From NCBI RefSeq assembly GCF_002633015.1, contig NZ_NSIU01000020.1:1-40221 (forward strand): a DNA stretch of 40,221 nucleotides, in the 5' to 3' direction. The notes beneath the pieces are model-generated. The model was not told the DNA's origin. It saw nothing but the letters and a program-made list of their open reading frames with translations, and made no database searches. The DNA comes from Sulfuricurvum sp. PD_MW2. GTDB taxonomy: Bacteria; Campylobacterota; Campylobacteria; Campylobacterales; Sulfurimonadaceae. Position 1 is the stretch's first letter. Every line of letters starts with the position of its first letter. Below are positions 5,376-13,572 of the stretch, in pieces. Both the position numbers and the translations under genes were made by a program.

Positions 5376-7954
5376 TGAATTCCTTCACACGGGATTGTAA
5401 TCGTGAATGTTGTCGTCTTTTCTATACTGGCGGCTTCAATATGTCCATCACAATGATCTTCAATAATGATTCGGCTCATATATAGTCCCAATCCGGTTCC
5501 ATAAGTTTCATTTTTTGTTGTGAAATAGGGACTGAAAAGTTTGTAGAAGATCTCTTTTGGTATCCCTCCACCGTTATCGCGGATTGATATGATACAAGAG
5601 TTATCCTTTTGAAGTACATGGATGACGATTTCACCGCGCATAATGCCGTTATCCATAAATGCATCCATTGCATTTTTCAGTAATACTAGAATCACTTGAA
5701 GCAGCTCGTTGCGATATGTATATAAAACAGGATTGCATGATTGTTCCATATCAATGTAGATGGAGTGATTTTTTAAGGTGTGGTCGATCAAATTAAGGGC
5801 ATTTTTTATCAACGATAATACATAAAAGCGCTCTTTTGGTTTATCCGGTCGGAAAAAGTCTCGATAATCGGAGATTGTTTGTGAGAGATGGGCGCTTTGC
5901 TGCTCGATTTTTACGAGGTTATCGACAAAGTCATTATCAGCCGTTTCGCTAATCATTGCTTTTAGGCGCATTTGAGTTGTAATGGCATTGATAATAGCCA
6001 AAGGCTGCCGCCATTGGTGCGCGATCATGGAGATCATTTCTCCCATTTGAGCTTGTCGTGCATGTAGGGCAAGAAATTTTTCTTCTTCGACTTTTTGTGT
6101 TATATCTCTCGAAATCATTACGATTCTGTTTTCACCATTGAGTGTAAACGGAGAAAATGAACATTCGACAATCTTGATTCGGTTTGGATCGGTACGTAGT
6201 CTAAATGTACATCGTTTTGAGATGAACTCGCCATTAACAGCGGCTAAAAGGTAATTTTCAAATAAATCATCTTTGCATTCGATTTCATATACCGTATCAA
6301 AAATAGACTCGTCGATGAAGGTTTCTCGTGACATATCAAAGAGTCTGAGTGCTAAATCGTTGCAATCGACAACGATATTATTATGTAAGATAACGATTGA
6401 CTCTTCAATCGCACCCACAACGGTACGATAAAACTCTTCACTCTCTTGAAGCTGCTCTTGAGCGCGTCGTATTTCAGTGATATCTTCTCCTGAACTCAAT
6501 AAACCTATTATTTTCCCCGATTCATCTTTCAAAACACGGTTTCGCCATGCGATTAGCCGTTCTTCACCGCTTTTGGTTCGTATCGGATTTTCATTGTACT
6601 CAAATCTATCGTTTGCATTTTGTATCATATGAAGTGTGATATTGCGAAGCTGTTCATGGATTCTTTGTGGAATAAACAGATCGAAAAAATTTTTGCCGAT
6701 CGCTTCTTCAGCGCTATAGCCAATGATTTCGCATCCTCTGCGGTTTATCAGTTGTATTTTGAAGTGTATATCCAGAACCAAAACCATCACTTCAACGATG
6801 TCGAGATAGCCGTGAGCTTTATTTTTTTCATTTCTCAGGTTTTCGGTGGAGCGTTTGAGGAGTAAACGTTTTTTGAGCAACTCGACAATGATAAGCGCCA
6901 TAAACAAATACATGATAAGCCCAAGCATCGCGAATAAAATAGGATATAAACTATTATTGCGTGCATCAAAATCCGAAGTGCTTGAGTAATAGATATGCCA
7001 TGCCTGTCCGCCTACGTTAATAACTCTATGTGCATGATGTTCGGAAGTATAGGGGGATGTTTTTTGAGATTTATATAGGAGATTATTTTCGTCTCTTTTT
7101 GCTCCGTCATAAATTTCAATATTCATGATGGCATCATGGCTAAAATTGGCTTTGATAAAATCGCCCATTCGAAACGGAGCATAGACATATCCCAACAACT
7201 CTTTGCGACGATTTTCGAGAGTATTTATATTCGTATCTTCTGCATAATAGGGAAGATACATCAAAACACCGGCTTGGATATCTTTTTTGTCAATTTCCTG
7301 CACAAGAGTCACTTTGCCTGATAAAGCAGGTTTACCGGTGTCTCTTGCCCGTTCCATCGCCTCACGGCGAACCGGTTCCGAAAACATGTCGTATCCGATG
7401 GCGGCTTGGTTACGTTGATCGAGCGGTTCTAAATAGATGATAGACGTATAAAGATCTCTTTGCCCTTTCGGTTTGATTTCAAAGGATGCATATCCTTCAC
7501 GGTGGATTTTATCTAGGGTTGAATCGAGCTTGGATGGGGGGATAACCATAGAATAACCCATTCCCTGAATTCCAGGACAATAACGCTTTAAATTGATCGA
7601 TTTGACAAAACGGTACCAATCGGTTCGAGTAACATCATCACTCGCTTCGAAAAAGCCGACACCGCTATGGAGCGTGTTTTCGTACTCTTGGAGACGGTTT
7701 TTGAGTGTTGAAGCTTCTTGATTGACATAATGTTCGAATTTGTTTTGTGCTTGGTTAAAAAAATAGCGCTCAGAAAAATACCAAACACTGACAATAATGA
7801 GGATGGAGAAGAAAAAACTAAAAAATGAGAAATAATGGCTGAGGATGAATTCATTTCCAGCGATTTTATCATTTAACACGATCCTTAATCGCGTATAGAT
7901 TCGTTTGAGACGAATCAAACTAAGATTAAAAAAAGTCAATGTCGCCACCGTCAT
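5357..7954 (-). CDS. Membrane histidine kinase: CHASE sensor, two PAS domains, HisKA-HATPase
   Basis: The 865-aa protein has TM1 at about 41-60, a periplasmic CHASE domain at about 95-310 (SGVGFFEASDDVTRTDWYRF, then GYDMFSEPVRREAM), and TM2 at about 336-358. Two PAS domains follow (about 380-495 and 505-620, each ending in a DIT signature). The histidine box MISMIAHQWRQPLAI has H646, and the HATPase has an N box, DNGGGIP and GTGLGLYMS. CHASE domains bind small extracellular ligands. The ATG at 7954 overlaps the preceding gene by 29 bases without a strong ribosome site, so initiation is probably coupled; a later start is possible. It likely phosphorylates the overlapping downstream REC-PAS-HD-GYP protein and perhaps the OmpR-like regulator. 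Confidence 0.92.
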   Translation of the reverse strand: MTVATLTFFNLSLIRLKRIYTRLRIVLNDKIAGNEFILSHYFSFFSFFFSILIIVSVWYFSERYFFNQAQNKFEHYVNQEASTLKNRLQEYENTLHSGVGFFEASDDVTRTDWYRFVKSINLKRYCPGIQGMGYSMVIPPSKLDSTLDKIHREGYASFEIKPKGQRDLYTSIIYLEPLDQRNQAAIGYDMFSEPVRREAMERARDTGKPALSGKVTLVQEIDKKDIQAGVLMYLPYYAEDTNINTLENRRKELLGYVYAPFRMGDFIKANFSHDAIMNIEIYDGAKRDENNLLYKSQKTSPYTSEHHAHRVINVGGQAWHIYYSSTSDFDARNNSLYPILFAMLGLIMYLFMALIIVELLKKRLLLKRSTENLRNEKNKAHGYLDIVEVMVLVLDIHFKIQLINRRGCEIIGYSAEEAIGKNFFDLFIPQRIHEQLRNITLHMIQNANDRFEYNENPIRTKSGEERLIAWRNRVLKDESGKIIGLLSSGEDITEIRRAQEQLQESEEFYRTVVGAIEESIVILHNNIVVDCNDLALRLFDMSRETFIDESIFDTVYEIECKDDLFENYLLAAVNGEFISKRCTFRLRTDPNRIKIVECSFSPFTLNGENRIVMISRDITQKVEEEKFLALHARQAQMGEMISMIAHQWRQPLAIINAITTQMRLKAMISETADNDFVDNLVKIEQQSAHLSQTISDYRDFFRPDKPKERFYVLSLIKNALNLIDHTLKNHSIYIDMEQSCNPVLYTYRNELLQVILVLLKNAMDAFMDNGIMRGEIVIHVLQKDNSCIISIRDNGGGIPKEIFYKLFSPYFTTKNETYGTGLGLYMSRIIIEDHCDGHIEAASIEKTTTFTITIPCEGIQCNLEK

Positions 7955-8975
7955 CAGCTAAATCTGGGCGAATAATACCGATAATCTGTTGGATACTGAG
8001 CGTGGTTGGCTGATGGATATGATGGATATTTTTCATTGCCATGCTTTCTATCGAAAAACGTTTGACGTAGAGACTCAAATCGATACAGATAGCATCAAAA
8101 AGTGAGAGAATCTGATCGGGTTTTGTGTCGAGTTTTAGAATGAACTCTTTTTCATCTTCAATCACTGAGGCCAGCTCTTCGAGACTTTTTGCCAATGGAT
8201 CTAAAAATGGGGTGTAATGGTACAAAATATTGGCAAGTTTTCCAATGTCTTCACGTACGGTGTGAATATAGCGGACCTCTTTATCGGTCACATATCGAGA
8301 GAGTTGATCGGGGATTTCTCCTAAGATATCAACCATCTCTTCGGTATCATCATTGAGAAAAACAACTTTTTCATTTTCACACTCTTCGTCTTTTGCGAAA
8401 TATTCTTGGAGCATTTGTGATTGATCAGTATGATTGGTTTGAGCATAGAGCTTTTCAATCTGTTCGTTTTTAATCTCAACGGTGCGGAGATGTTGCATCA
8501 GTTTCGTCACAATCTTTTTATATTTTTTATGCTCTTCGTTTAACTCTTCAAAAAGCTGTGCATTCAGATTTTGTGCTGCCGCATCACGACATACTGGATA
8601 GATGATTTGTAAAAGCTCATTCATATTAATCGGTTTGAGAATGAATGTACTGACTCCATTACGCATCATATTGATTAATATGTCTGATTCGTCGTGTGCA
8701 GAAATAGCGATAATCTTTTGTTCAGGATTGATTTCGCGGATATGAGCAATCATCTCAATCCCGTTGATTTTCGGCATATTGATATCGGTAATGACGATGT
8801 CATATTTTTCGTCATTGTATTTTTTGAGCCCCTCTTCTCCGTTATTGGCTAAGTCTACTTTGGCAAACAGGAGTTTAAAAATTTCAGCGGTCTCTTCACG
8901 TACGGTATCATTGTCCTCAACGTAGAGCAACGACAAATCTTGCGAAAACGTTTTTACATCTTTTGGCGATATCAT
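7926..8975 (-). CDS. Receiver protein with coiled linker and uncharacterised C-terminal domain ending in IDFF
   Basis: The 349-aa protein has a receiver at residues 12-130 (VEDND at 19-23, D64 in IVITDINMPKING, Lys 114). A Glu/Lys-rich helical linker (135-225) and a helical C-terminal domain (about 230-349) follow. The C-terminal domain resembles the small protein at 18470-18997: both have a DL[ST] helix start, an FS[IL] then IH segment, a QI[IV]G helix end and a final acidic tail ending DIDFF or EIDFF. No known domain name fits. The tail resembles CheY-binding peptides (EIDALL in FliM), so a CheZ-like or phosphate-sink role is possible. The gene follows cheB after 66 bases with an AGGA ribosome site. 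Confidence 0.75.
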   Translation of the reverse strand: MISPKDVKTFSQDLSLLYVEDNDTVREETAEIFKLLFAKVDLANNGEEGLKKYNDEKYDIVITDINMPKINGIEMIAHIREINPEQKIIAISAHDESDILINMMRNGVSTFILKPINMNELLQIIYPVCRDAAAQNLNAQLFEELNEEHKKYKKIVTKLMQHLRTVEIKNEQIEKLYAQTNHTDQSQMLQEYFAKDEECENEKVVFLNDDTEEMVDILGEIPDQLSRYVTDKEVRYIHTVREDIGKLANILYHYTPFLDPLAKSLEELASVIEDEKEFILKLDTKPDQILSLFDAICIDLSLYVKRFSIESMAMKNIHHIHQPTTLSIQQIIGIIRPDLADDGGDIDFF

Positions 8976-9041
8976 TTCTCATATCCTAGAGTTTTAATTT
9001 TATAATCATAGAGGTATAAAGTCATAAAAAAATCACAGCGT

Positions 9042-10064
9042 TCAAATAGAAGCTAAAATACCTTGTGCGATCTGATCTAACGGCAATTGTTTCTCCACTG
9101 CACCGATGTCATAAGCAACTTTTGGCATACCGTATACCACACAACTTTCTTCGTTTTGTCCGATGGTTTTCGCTCCGGCATTACGCATTGCCAAAAGACC
9201 ACGTGCCCCATCAGCTCCCATTCCTGTGAGAATAACGCCGATGGCATTGGCTCCGGCAATTTTCGCAACGGAGTTGAGCAAGACATCGGCTGATGGTCTA
9301 TGGCCTGAAATCTTTTCACCGCTCCCGATTTCCACATAGTATCTGGCCCCGGATCGACGTACCACCATATGATAATCGCCAGGAGCAATAAGAACAACTC
9401 CCGGTGTGATCGAATCACCGTTACGGGCTTCACGCACTTCCATCGCACACAGAGAGTTTAATCTCTCTGCAAAGGGGCCTGTGAAATTGGCCGGCATATG
9501 TTGTACGATGACCGTTCCAGGGGCATTTCGAGGCAGTCCGATCAATACATCTTTGAGCGCTTCCGTACCACCTGTCGATGCACCGATAGCTAAGATTTTA
9601 TTGGTTGTTTCAGCTAACGAAGTAGCATTCGCTTGTCTCATGTCTTGTAGAATGTGTTGACGTACTTTTGCTTTTGAAGCTAATTTGATTTTAGTGAGCA
9701 GTTCTTCTCGCATTTCATCTTTGCCATCATAGATATGCGAGTGGGGTTTACCGACAAAATCTACTGCACCCGCTTCGAGTGCTTCAAGCGTTGTTTTTGC
9801 ACCTGATTGGGTAAGTGATGAGACCATAATGACCGGTAGAGGCATATAGTGCATCAGCCGTTTTAAAAAGGTGATCCCATCCATACGAGGCATTTCGACA
9901 TCCAAACAGATGACATCCGGTTTCAGTTCAACGATCTTATCACGTGCTACAAATGCATCAGACGCTGTTGCGACCACTTCAATAGAGGGATCACTTTCTA
10001 AGATTTCACGCAATACTGCACGAGCAGTTGCACTGTCATCCACAATTAAAACACGTATTGCCAT
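9042..10064 (-). CDS. cheB: CheB: receiver-methylesterase (chemoreceptor glutamate methylesterase/deamidase)
   Basis: The 340-aa protein has an N-terminal receiver (1-120, phospho-acceptor D55 in VICLDVEMPRMDG, Lys 107) and a C-terminal methylesterase with the serine motif GASTGGTEAL, a catalytic His in IVQHMPANF, and an Asp in GMGADGARG. All catalytic residues are present. CheB removes methyl groups from receptor glutamates after phosphorylation by CheA. AAGGGA precedes the ATG and the gene starts 11 bases after cheD. Helicobacter lacks CheB and Campylobacter jejuni CheB lacks the receiver, so a complete two-domain CheB marks this as a different adaptation system. Confidence 0.97.
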   Translation of the reverse strand: MAIRVLIVDDSATARAVLREILESDPSIEVVATASDAFVARDKIVELKPDVICLDVEMPRMDGITFLKRLMHYMPLPVIMVSSLTQSGAKTTLEALEAGAVDFVGKPHSHIYDGKDEMREELLTKIKLASKAKVRQHILQDMRQANATSLAETTNKILAIGASTGGTEALKDVLIGLPRNAPGTVIVQHMPANFTGPFAERLNSLCAMEVREARNGDSITPGVVLIAPGDYHMVVRRSGARYYVEIGSGEKISGHRPSADVLLNSVAKIAGANAIGVILTGMGADGARGLLAMRNAGAKTIGQNEESCVVYGMPKVAYDIGAVEKQLPLDQIAQGILASI

Positions 10065-10075
10065 TTTATAGTCCC

Positions 10076-10546
10076 TTATAGCTCAGTGCGGGTAGCGTAT
10101 TTCATCAAAACTTTTCCCCGTTCCAGATTAAATTGTATTTTACGTCCAGTTTGCCCTCCGACATCTTCTGCGATGATAGGGATACGATACTCTTTGAGGA
10201 TCTCTTTGGCAACCAAAATATTTTTTTCACCGATCATCATTGTTTCTGAAGCTCCGATATTTAGAGAAGCACCTCCGAAAATTTTGGCTTCCATCGTTTT
10301 GGATGAAGATCCTCTGGCTATCATTTGTTCGATCATTTTCGGGATGGAGATATTGCCGAATTTCGGTGATTGGAGCCCGTTTCCGTTCCAAAAAGGGAGA
10401 AGATAATGATTCATCCCCCCTATTCCCAATTTACTGTCATAGAGGCACACTGATACGCATGATCCAAGCACTGTAGAGATAGCGGATGGGGCTTTATCAA
10501 TATGAATCTGTCCTACATGGATAAATGTTGAATTTCCTTGTATCAT
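10076..10546 (-). CDS. cheD: CheD: chemoreceptor glutamine deamidase
   Basis: The 156-aa protein has the catalytic Cys in STVLGSCVSVCLYD (C30) and the catalytic His in GGMNHYLLP (H47), with a following IFGGAS segment, all typical of CheD. CheD deamidates receptor glutamines and in some bacteria interacts with the CheC phosphatase; no cheC is seen here. The start overlaps the previous stop by one base (TAATG), which indicates translational coupling. Its likely substrate is the chemoreceptor at 15915-17561. Confidence 0.95.
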   Translation of the reverse strand: MIQGNSTFIHVGQIHIDKAPSAISTVLGSCVSVCLYDSKLGIGGMNHYLLPFWNGNGLQSPKFGNISIPKMIEQMIARGSSSKTMEAKIFGGASLNIGASETMMIGEKNILVAKEILKEYRIPIIAEDVGGQTGRKIQFNLERGKVLMKYATRTEL

Positions 10547-11355
10547 TAGAGTTCTATTGCACCCTCAAACGATTCAAACAAGAACTCGTTGGAACCGCAG
10601 GCATCTGAACATGCTTGTTGTCTTTGAATCGGTAACGTAACGCTAAAGGTTACACTGGATGAATCAACATCATAATCGATGTTCCCCTCCATTCTTTCAC
10701 AAAACTCACGTGCGATACTAAGTCCAAGTCCCAAGCCGTGTAACCCTTCCATGCCATGGGCAAAGCGGGTAAATATCTGGGGTTTGAACTCCACATTGGG
10801 TGCTTTACCTTGGTTTTTTATAGCAAAAACAACTTTCTCATCGACCGTTGTTATTGTAATATTTACCGTAGCATTGGAATCTCCATAATCACAGGCGTTG
10901 GCGATTACATTTTTGAGAATAAGATAGAGCTTTTTTGGATCAGATACAATCTTGTCTTCCAGAGTACTTTCAACACTGATAGTTAAATTTTTACGTTTGA
11001 GTTTATATTTGAACCCTGATGTCACTTCATCTATTAATGTCACCGGATCAACGGTTGCGTAGGTTACATCAACCATACCGCTTTCGATTTCAGCTGCTGC
11101 GACAAGATTTTCTATACGGGATTCTAAAAGGAGCACCTCTTCGTGTGCTAATTCAAAGATTCCATAACGCGGATCGTCTGATGGCGGCATGAGATGAGGT
11201 ATCATCCCTAAAAGTGCAGTCATCGGATTGTTCAGTTCACTCGCGATCAGAGACAAAAAATGAGATTTTGCCCTTTCACTTGCCATTAATTGTTTGTTGA
11301 TTTCGAGAAGTTTTCGGCTTAGAAAAGCGACTTCGTTATTTTCAATGGTGCTCAT
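10546..11355 (-). CDS. Histidine-kinase-like protein lacking the phospho-acceptor histidine
   Basis: The 269-aa soluble protein has a HisKA-like helical hairpin at about 20-90 and a HATPase domain at about 125-245 (NVIANACDYG N box, GLGLGLSIAREF). The histidine box reads SHFLSLIASELNNPMTALLG: the position occupied by His in the usual SHELRTPL is Ser 39 (codon AGT), so normal autophosphorylation is not expected. The first G box is IKNQGKAP, an NxG variant seen in some kinases, so ATP binding may survive. It overlaps the upstream gene by four bases (ATGA) and cheD by one, within the che operon. It may act as an adaptor, a phosphatase or an ATP-dependent partner of another kinase. The C-terminal 25 residues contain two Cys (SDACGS region). 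Confidence 0.8.
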   Translation of the reverse strand: MSTIENNEVAFLSRKLLEINKQLMASERAKSHFLSLIASELNNPMTALLGMIPHLMPPSDDPRYGIFELAHEEVLLLESRIENLVAAAEIESGMVDVTYATVDPVTLIDEVTSGFKYKLKRKNLTISVESTLEDKIVSDPKKLYLILKNVIANACDYGDSNATVNITITTVDEKVVFAIKNQGKAPNVEFKPQIFTRFAHGMEGLHGLGLGLSIAREFCERMEGNIDYDVDSSSVTFSVTLPIQRQQACSDACGSNEFLFESFEGAIEL

Positions 11356-12737
11356 TGTGATACTTCCATAGTTTTGATGCGTTCCGATTCACGTTGAAAT
11401 TGATGAATCATTGTCGTAACTGCATTGGATTTTTGAAGAAGAGAACGATTTTCGGTATGAAAATTAATTCCCATTTTTTGCATTTGACTTACCTCTTCTG
11501 AAGTATTTTGAATTAACGATTTTAGTTGGGAAAAAATCCCTTCAAATCCAATGGTCTCATTGTCGTTGCTGGCTGCTTCGATCAATCCATAGACTTGTAT
11601 ATATCCCAAATACATTACCTGTTGTTCTAATTGTTCTAACTGGTTAAGACTCTCTTGGATAAAGCAGTCCATTTTTTGGTGTAACGTATCAAGCTTTTGA
11701 TTATAAAGTAATACCAATGAGACCAATGTATCGAGGTTTTCACTCAGTTCTTGGATAGAGGTATCGTTTTTTTTCTGAATCGTCTCTTGGATAAAATAGG
11801 TCACCATTTCAATCTGAATACGTAGTGAAGAAACGGTAAAGATAAACTCATTCAATGTGTCGGAGAGAGAAAGCGCCAAGGTATGAATGTGTTCGATGAG
11901 TCGATCATTTTCTTTGGCATTGACGCGAATATCACTGGCCAAAACACCGAATGTTTCGCCTCCCGAAGAGACTTTGTAGGATGCTACCGATGCGTTGAGT
12001 GAGAGAAATACAATGTCGCGAGCGAGGTATCTCAGTAAAATACCTTTGGTTTCAAACATCGATTTCACCTCTTCAAACATCTCGATTTTTTCAAACCATT
12101 GCTCGTATCGCTGCATCAACGTTTGGCTGTAATTCAAGAGGATTTTGAGTGTGATACATAAGGGGGAAGAGGAGTGAAATGCTTCAAAATTATCGGATTC
12201 TACATCCGATAAAAGTTTTTTACGTTCATTTAATTCGGATAGAAGCGCACTGGACATGAAATGATCATATCCGCTGAATCCCACTTCTTGGAGTAACTCT
12301 AACATCAAAGGTTCACTCGATTCCATTCCACCCTTGCTTTCAGCGATGAGGAGTTTAAAATAGAGCTCTCGAACGGTAGTAAAAATAGGAGAATTTGGTT
12401 TGATACGGATTGAAACATAGCGTTCTCCCAGAGGAAAGACTGCCGCTAATACCCAATAAAATCCCCCCTCTTTTGTTTTGTTTTTGACATAAGCTACGAT
12501 GGGATTATCATTTTTCAAATGATCCCACAGGGTCTTAAAAACCACTTTTGGCATATCATGATGACGAATGATATTATGAAATTGTCCGATCAATTCTTCT
12601 TTTTGATAGCCGCTGATCCGTACAAATACCTCGTTTCCTGAGAGGATTGTACTTGCATAATCGGTTATGGAGAAAAAAAGTTCATGAGTATCGAATTTTG
12701 CTTCTTTCATCGTTACGGCGCAGCCTCTATTTTCCAC
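11352..12737 (-). CDS. PAS-domain protein with degenerate chemoreceptor signalling hairpin
   Basis: The 461-aa protein has an Aer-type PAS domain at about 20-115 (ITDYASTILSGNEVFVRISGY, then FYWVLAAVFPL). The rest is helical. Residues 240-282 (DIVFLSLNASVASYKVSSGG, then ETFGVLASDIRVNAKENDRL) align by eye with the receptor tip, where canonical receptors have LLALNAAVEAARAGE then GFAVVADEVRNLA. The RAGE residues that contact CheA and CheW are changed. No membrane segment is visible, so it is cytoplasmic. The start is a GTG at 12737 with AAGGGA upstream; an ATG at 12710 lacks a good site. It may be a redox or energy sensor that couples to the same CheA array in an altered way. Confidence 0.7.
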   Translation of the reverse strand: MENRGCAVTMKEAKFDTHELFFSITDYASTILSGNEVFVRISGYQKEELIGQFHNIIRHHDMPKVVFKTLWDHLKNDNPIVAYVKNKTKEGGFYWVLAAVFPLGERYVSIRIKPNSPIFTTVRELYFKLLIAESKGGMESSEPLMLELLQEVGFSGYDHFMSSALLSELNERKKLLSDVESDNFEAFHSSSPLCITLKILLNYSQTLMQRYEQWFEKIEMFEEVKSMFETKGILLRYLARDIVFLSLNASVASYKVSSGGETFGVLASDIRVNAKENDRLIEHIHTLALSLSDTLNEFIFTVSSLRIQIEMVTYFIQETIQKKNDTSIQELSENLDTLVSLVLLYNQKLDTLHQKMDCFIQESLNQLEQLEQQVMYLGYIQVYGLIEAASNDNETIGFEGIFSQLKSLIQNTSEEVSQMQKMGINFHTENRSLLQKSNAVTTMIHQFQRESERIKTMEVSQ

Positions 12738-12747
12738 TATTGATCCC

Positions 12748-13572
12748 TTATAAACGTTGATAAATTGACGAACCGATCAGTTTTAGTGTATCACGATGGC
12801 TTGTCAATGATTCGGAACTCCCTAAAAACAAAGGAGCCCCTTTTGGCAATAGAGTAGTAAATCTCCCTATGAGTTCCTGTCGGGTCGGGTCATCAAAGTA
12901 GATCATTACGTTTCGACAAAAAATCATGTCAAATCTGTTTTTGAAAAAAAACGGATCGGTGACGAGATTGTAAAGACGAAACATCACTTTTTCTCTAAGA
13001 TGATATGTGATTTGGTAGCTTTCTCCTCGTTCGCTTTGGACTTTGTCAAATGCTTTGCGAATCATATCGGGAGAAAGCGATTGCACTGTTTTTGCATCGT
13101 ATTCCCCTTTGATCGCTTTTGAGAGAACTTTATGCGAAATATCGGTAGCGAGGATTTTGATATCCCACTGTTCAAAATCACTTAAATGGTGTTGTAAAAA
13201 CATCAAAATAGTATAGGGTTCTTCTCCGCTGGAACACCCAGCTGACCATATACGGATCTTTTTTTCCCGTTTGGAAGCGATGAGTCCCGGTAGATAGCTC
13301 TCCAGCCACTTCCACTGGGCACTTTCTCGGAAAAATGAGGTAACGTTTGTCGAAATCGCACTGACAAAAAAAGAGAGTTCTTCTCCGCTTTCATCAGCAA
13401 TGAGATAGTTGTAATAATCTTTGAAATTCGAAAGACCCAATTGATTGAGCCGTTTGTTCAATCGCCCTTTGACTAGTGTTGTTTTTTGAGCGGAAAGAGC
13501 GATCCCTACTCTCTCATAGATATAGCTGCGAAAGAGTTCAAACTCTTCTTGTCGAAGTTCGATTTCAACCAT
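12748..13572 (-). CDS. cheR: CheR: chemoreceptor glutamate methyltransferase
   Basis: The 274-aa protein has the N-terminal helical CheR domain and the Rossmann-like SAM-binding domain with IWSAGCSSGEEPYTILMFL and IFCRNVMIYFDDPTR, both characteristic. It transfers methyl groups from S-adenosylmethionine to receptor glutamates. ATG 13572 is chosen because GAGG lies 8 bases upstream; a TTG four codons earlier is possible. The start overlaps the cheA stop by 8 bases. There is no C-terminal receptor-binding extension. Confidence 0.96.
   Translation of the reverse strand: MVEIELRQEEFELFRSYIYERVGIALSAQKTTLVKGRLNKRLNQLGLSNFKDYYNYLIADESGEELSFFVSAISTNVTSFFRESAQWKWLESYLPGLIASKREKKIRIWSAGCSSGEEPYTILMFLQHHLSDFEQWDIKILATDISHKVLSKAIKGEYDAKTVQSLSPDMIRKAFDKVQSERGESYQITYHLREKVMFRLYNLVTDPFFFKNRFDMIFCRNVMIYFDDPTRQELIGRFTTLLPKGAPLFLGSSESLTSHRDTLKLIGSSIYQRL

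Noticed and set aside
7926-8975. Calling the IDFF-tailed proteins CheZ
   Set aside because: The CheZ catalytic Asp-xxx-Gln motif is not clearly present; only the tail and context suggest it.
10086-10406. Plus-strand open frame inside cheD
   Set aside because: It is the antisense shadow of cheD, whose catalytic motifs are clear.
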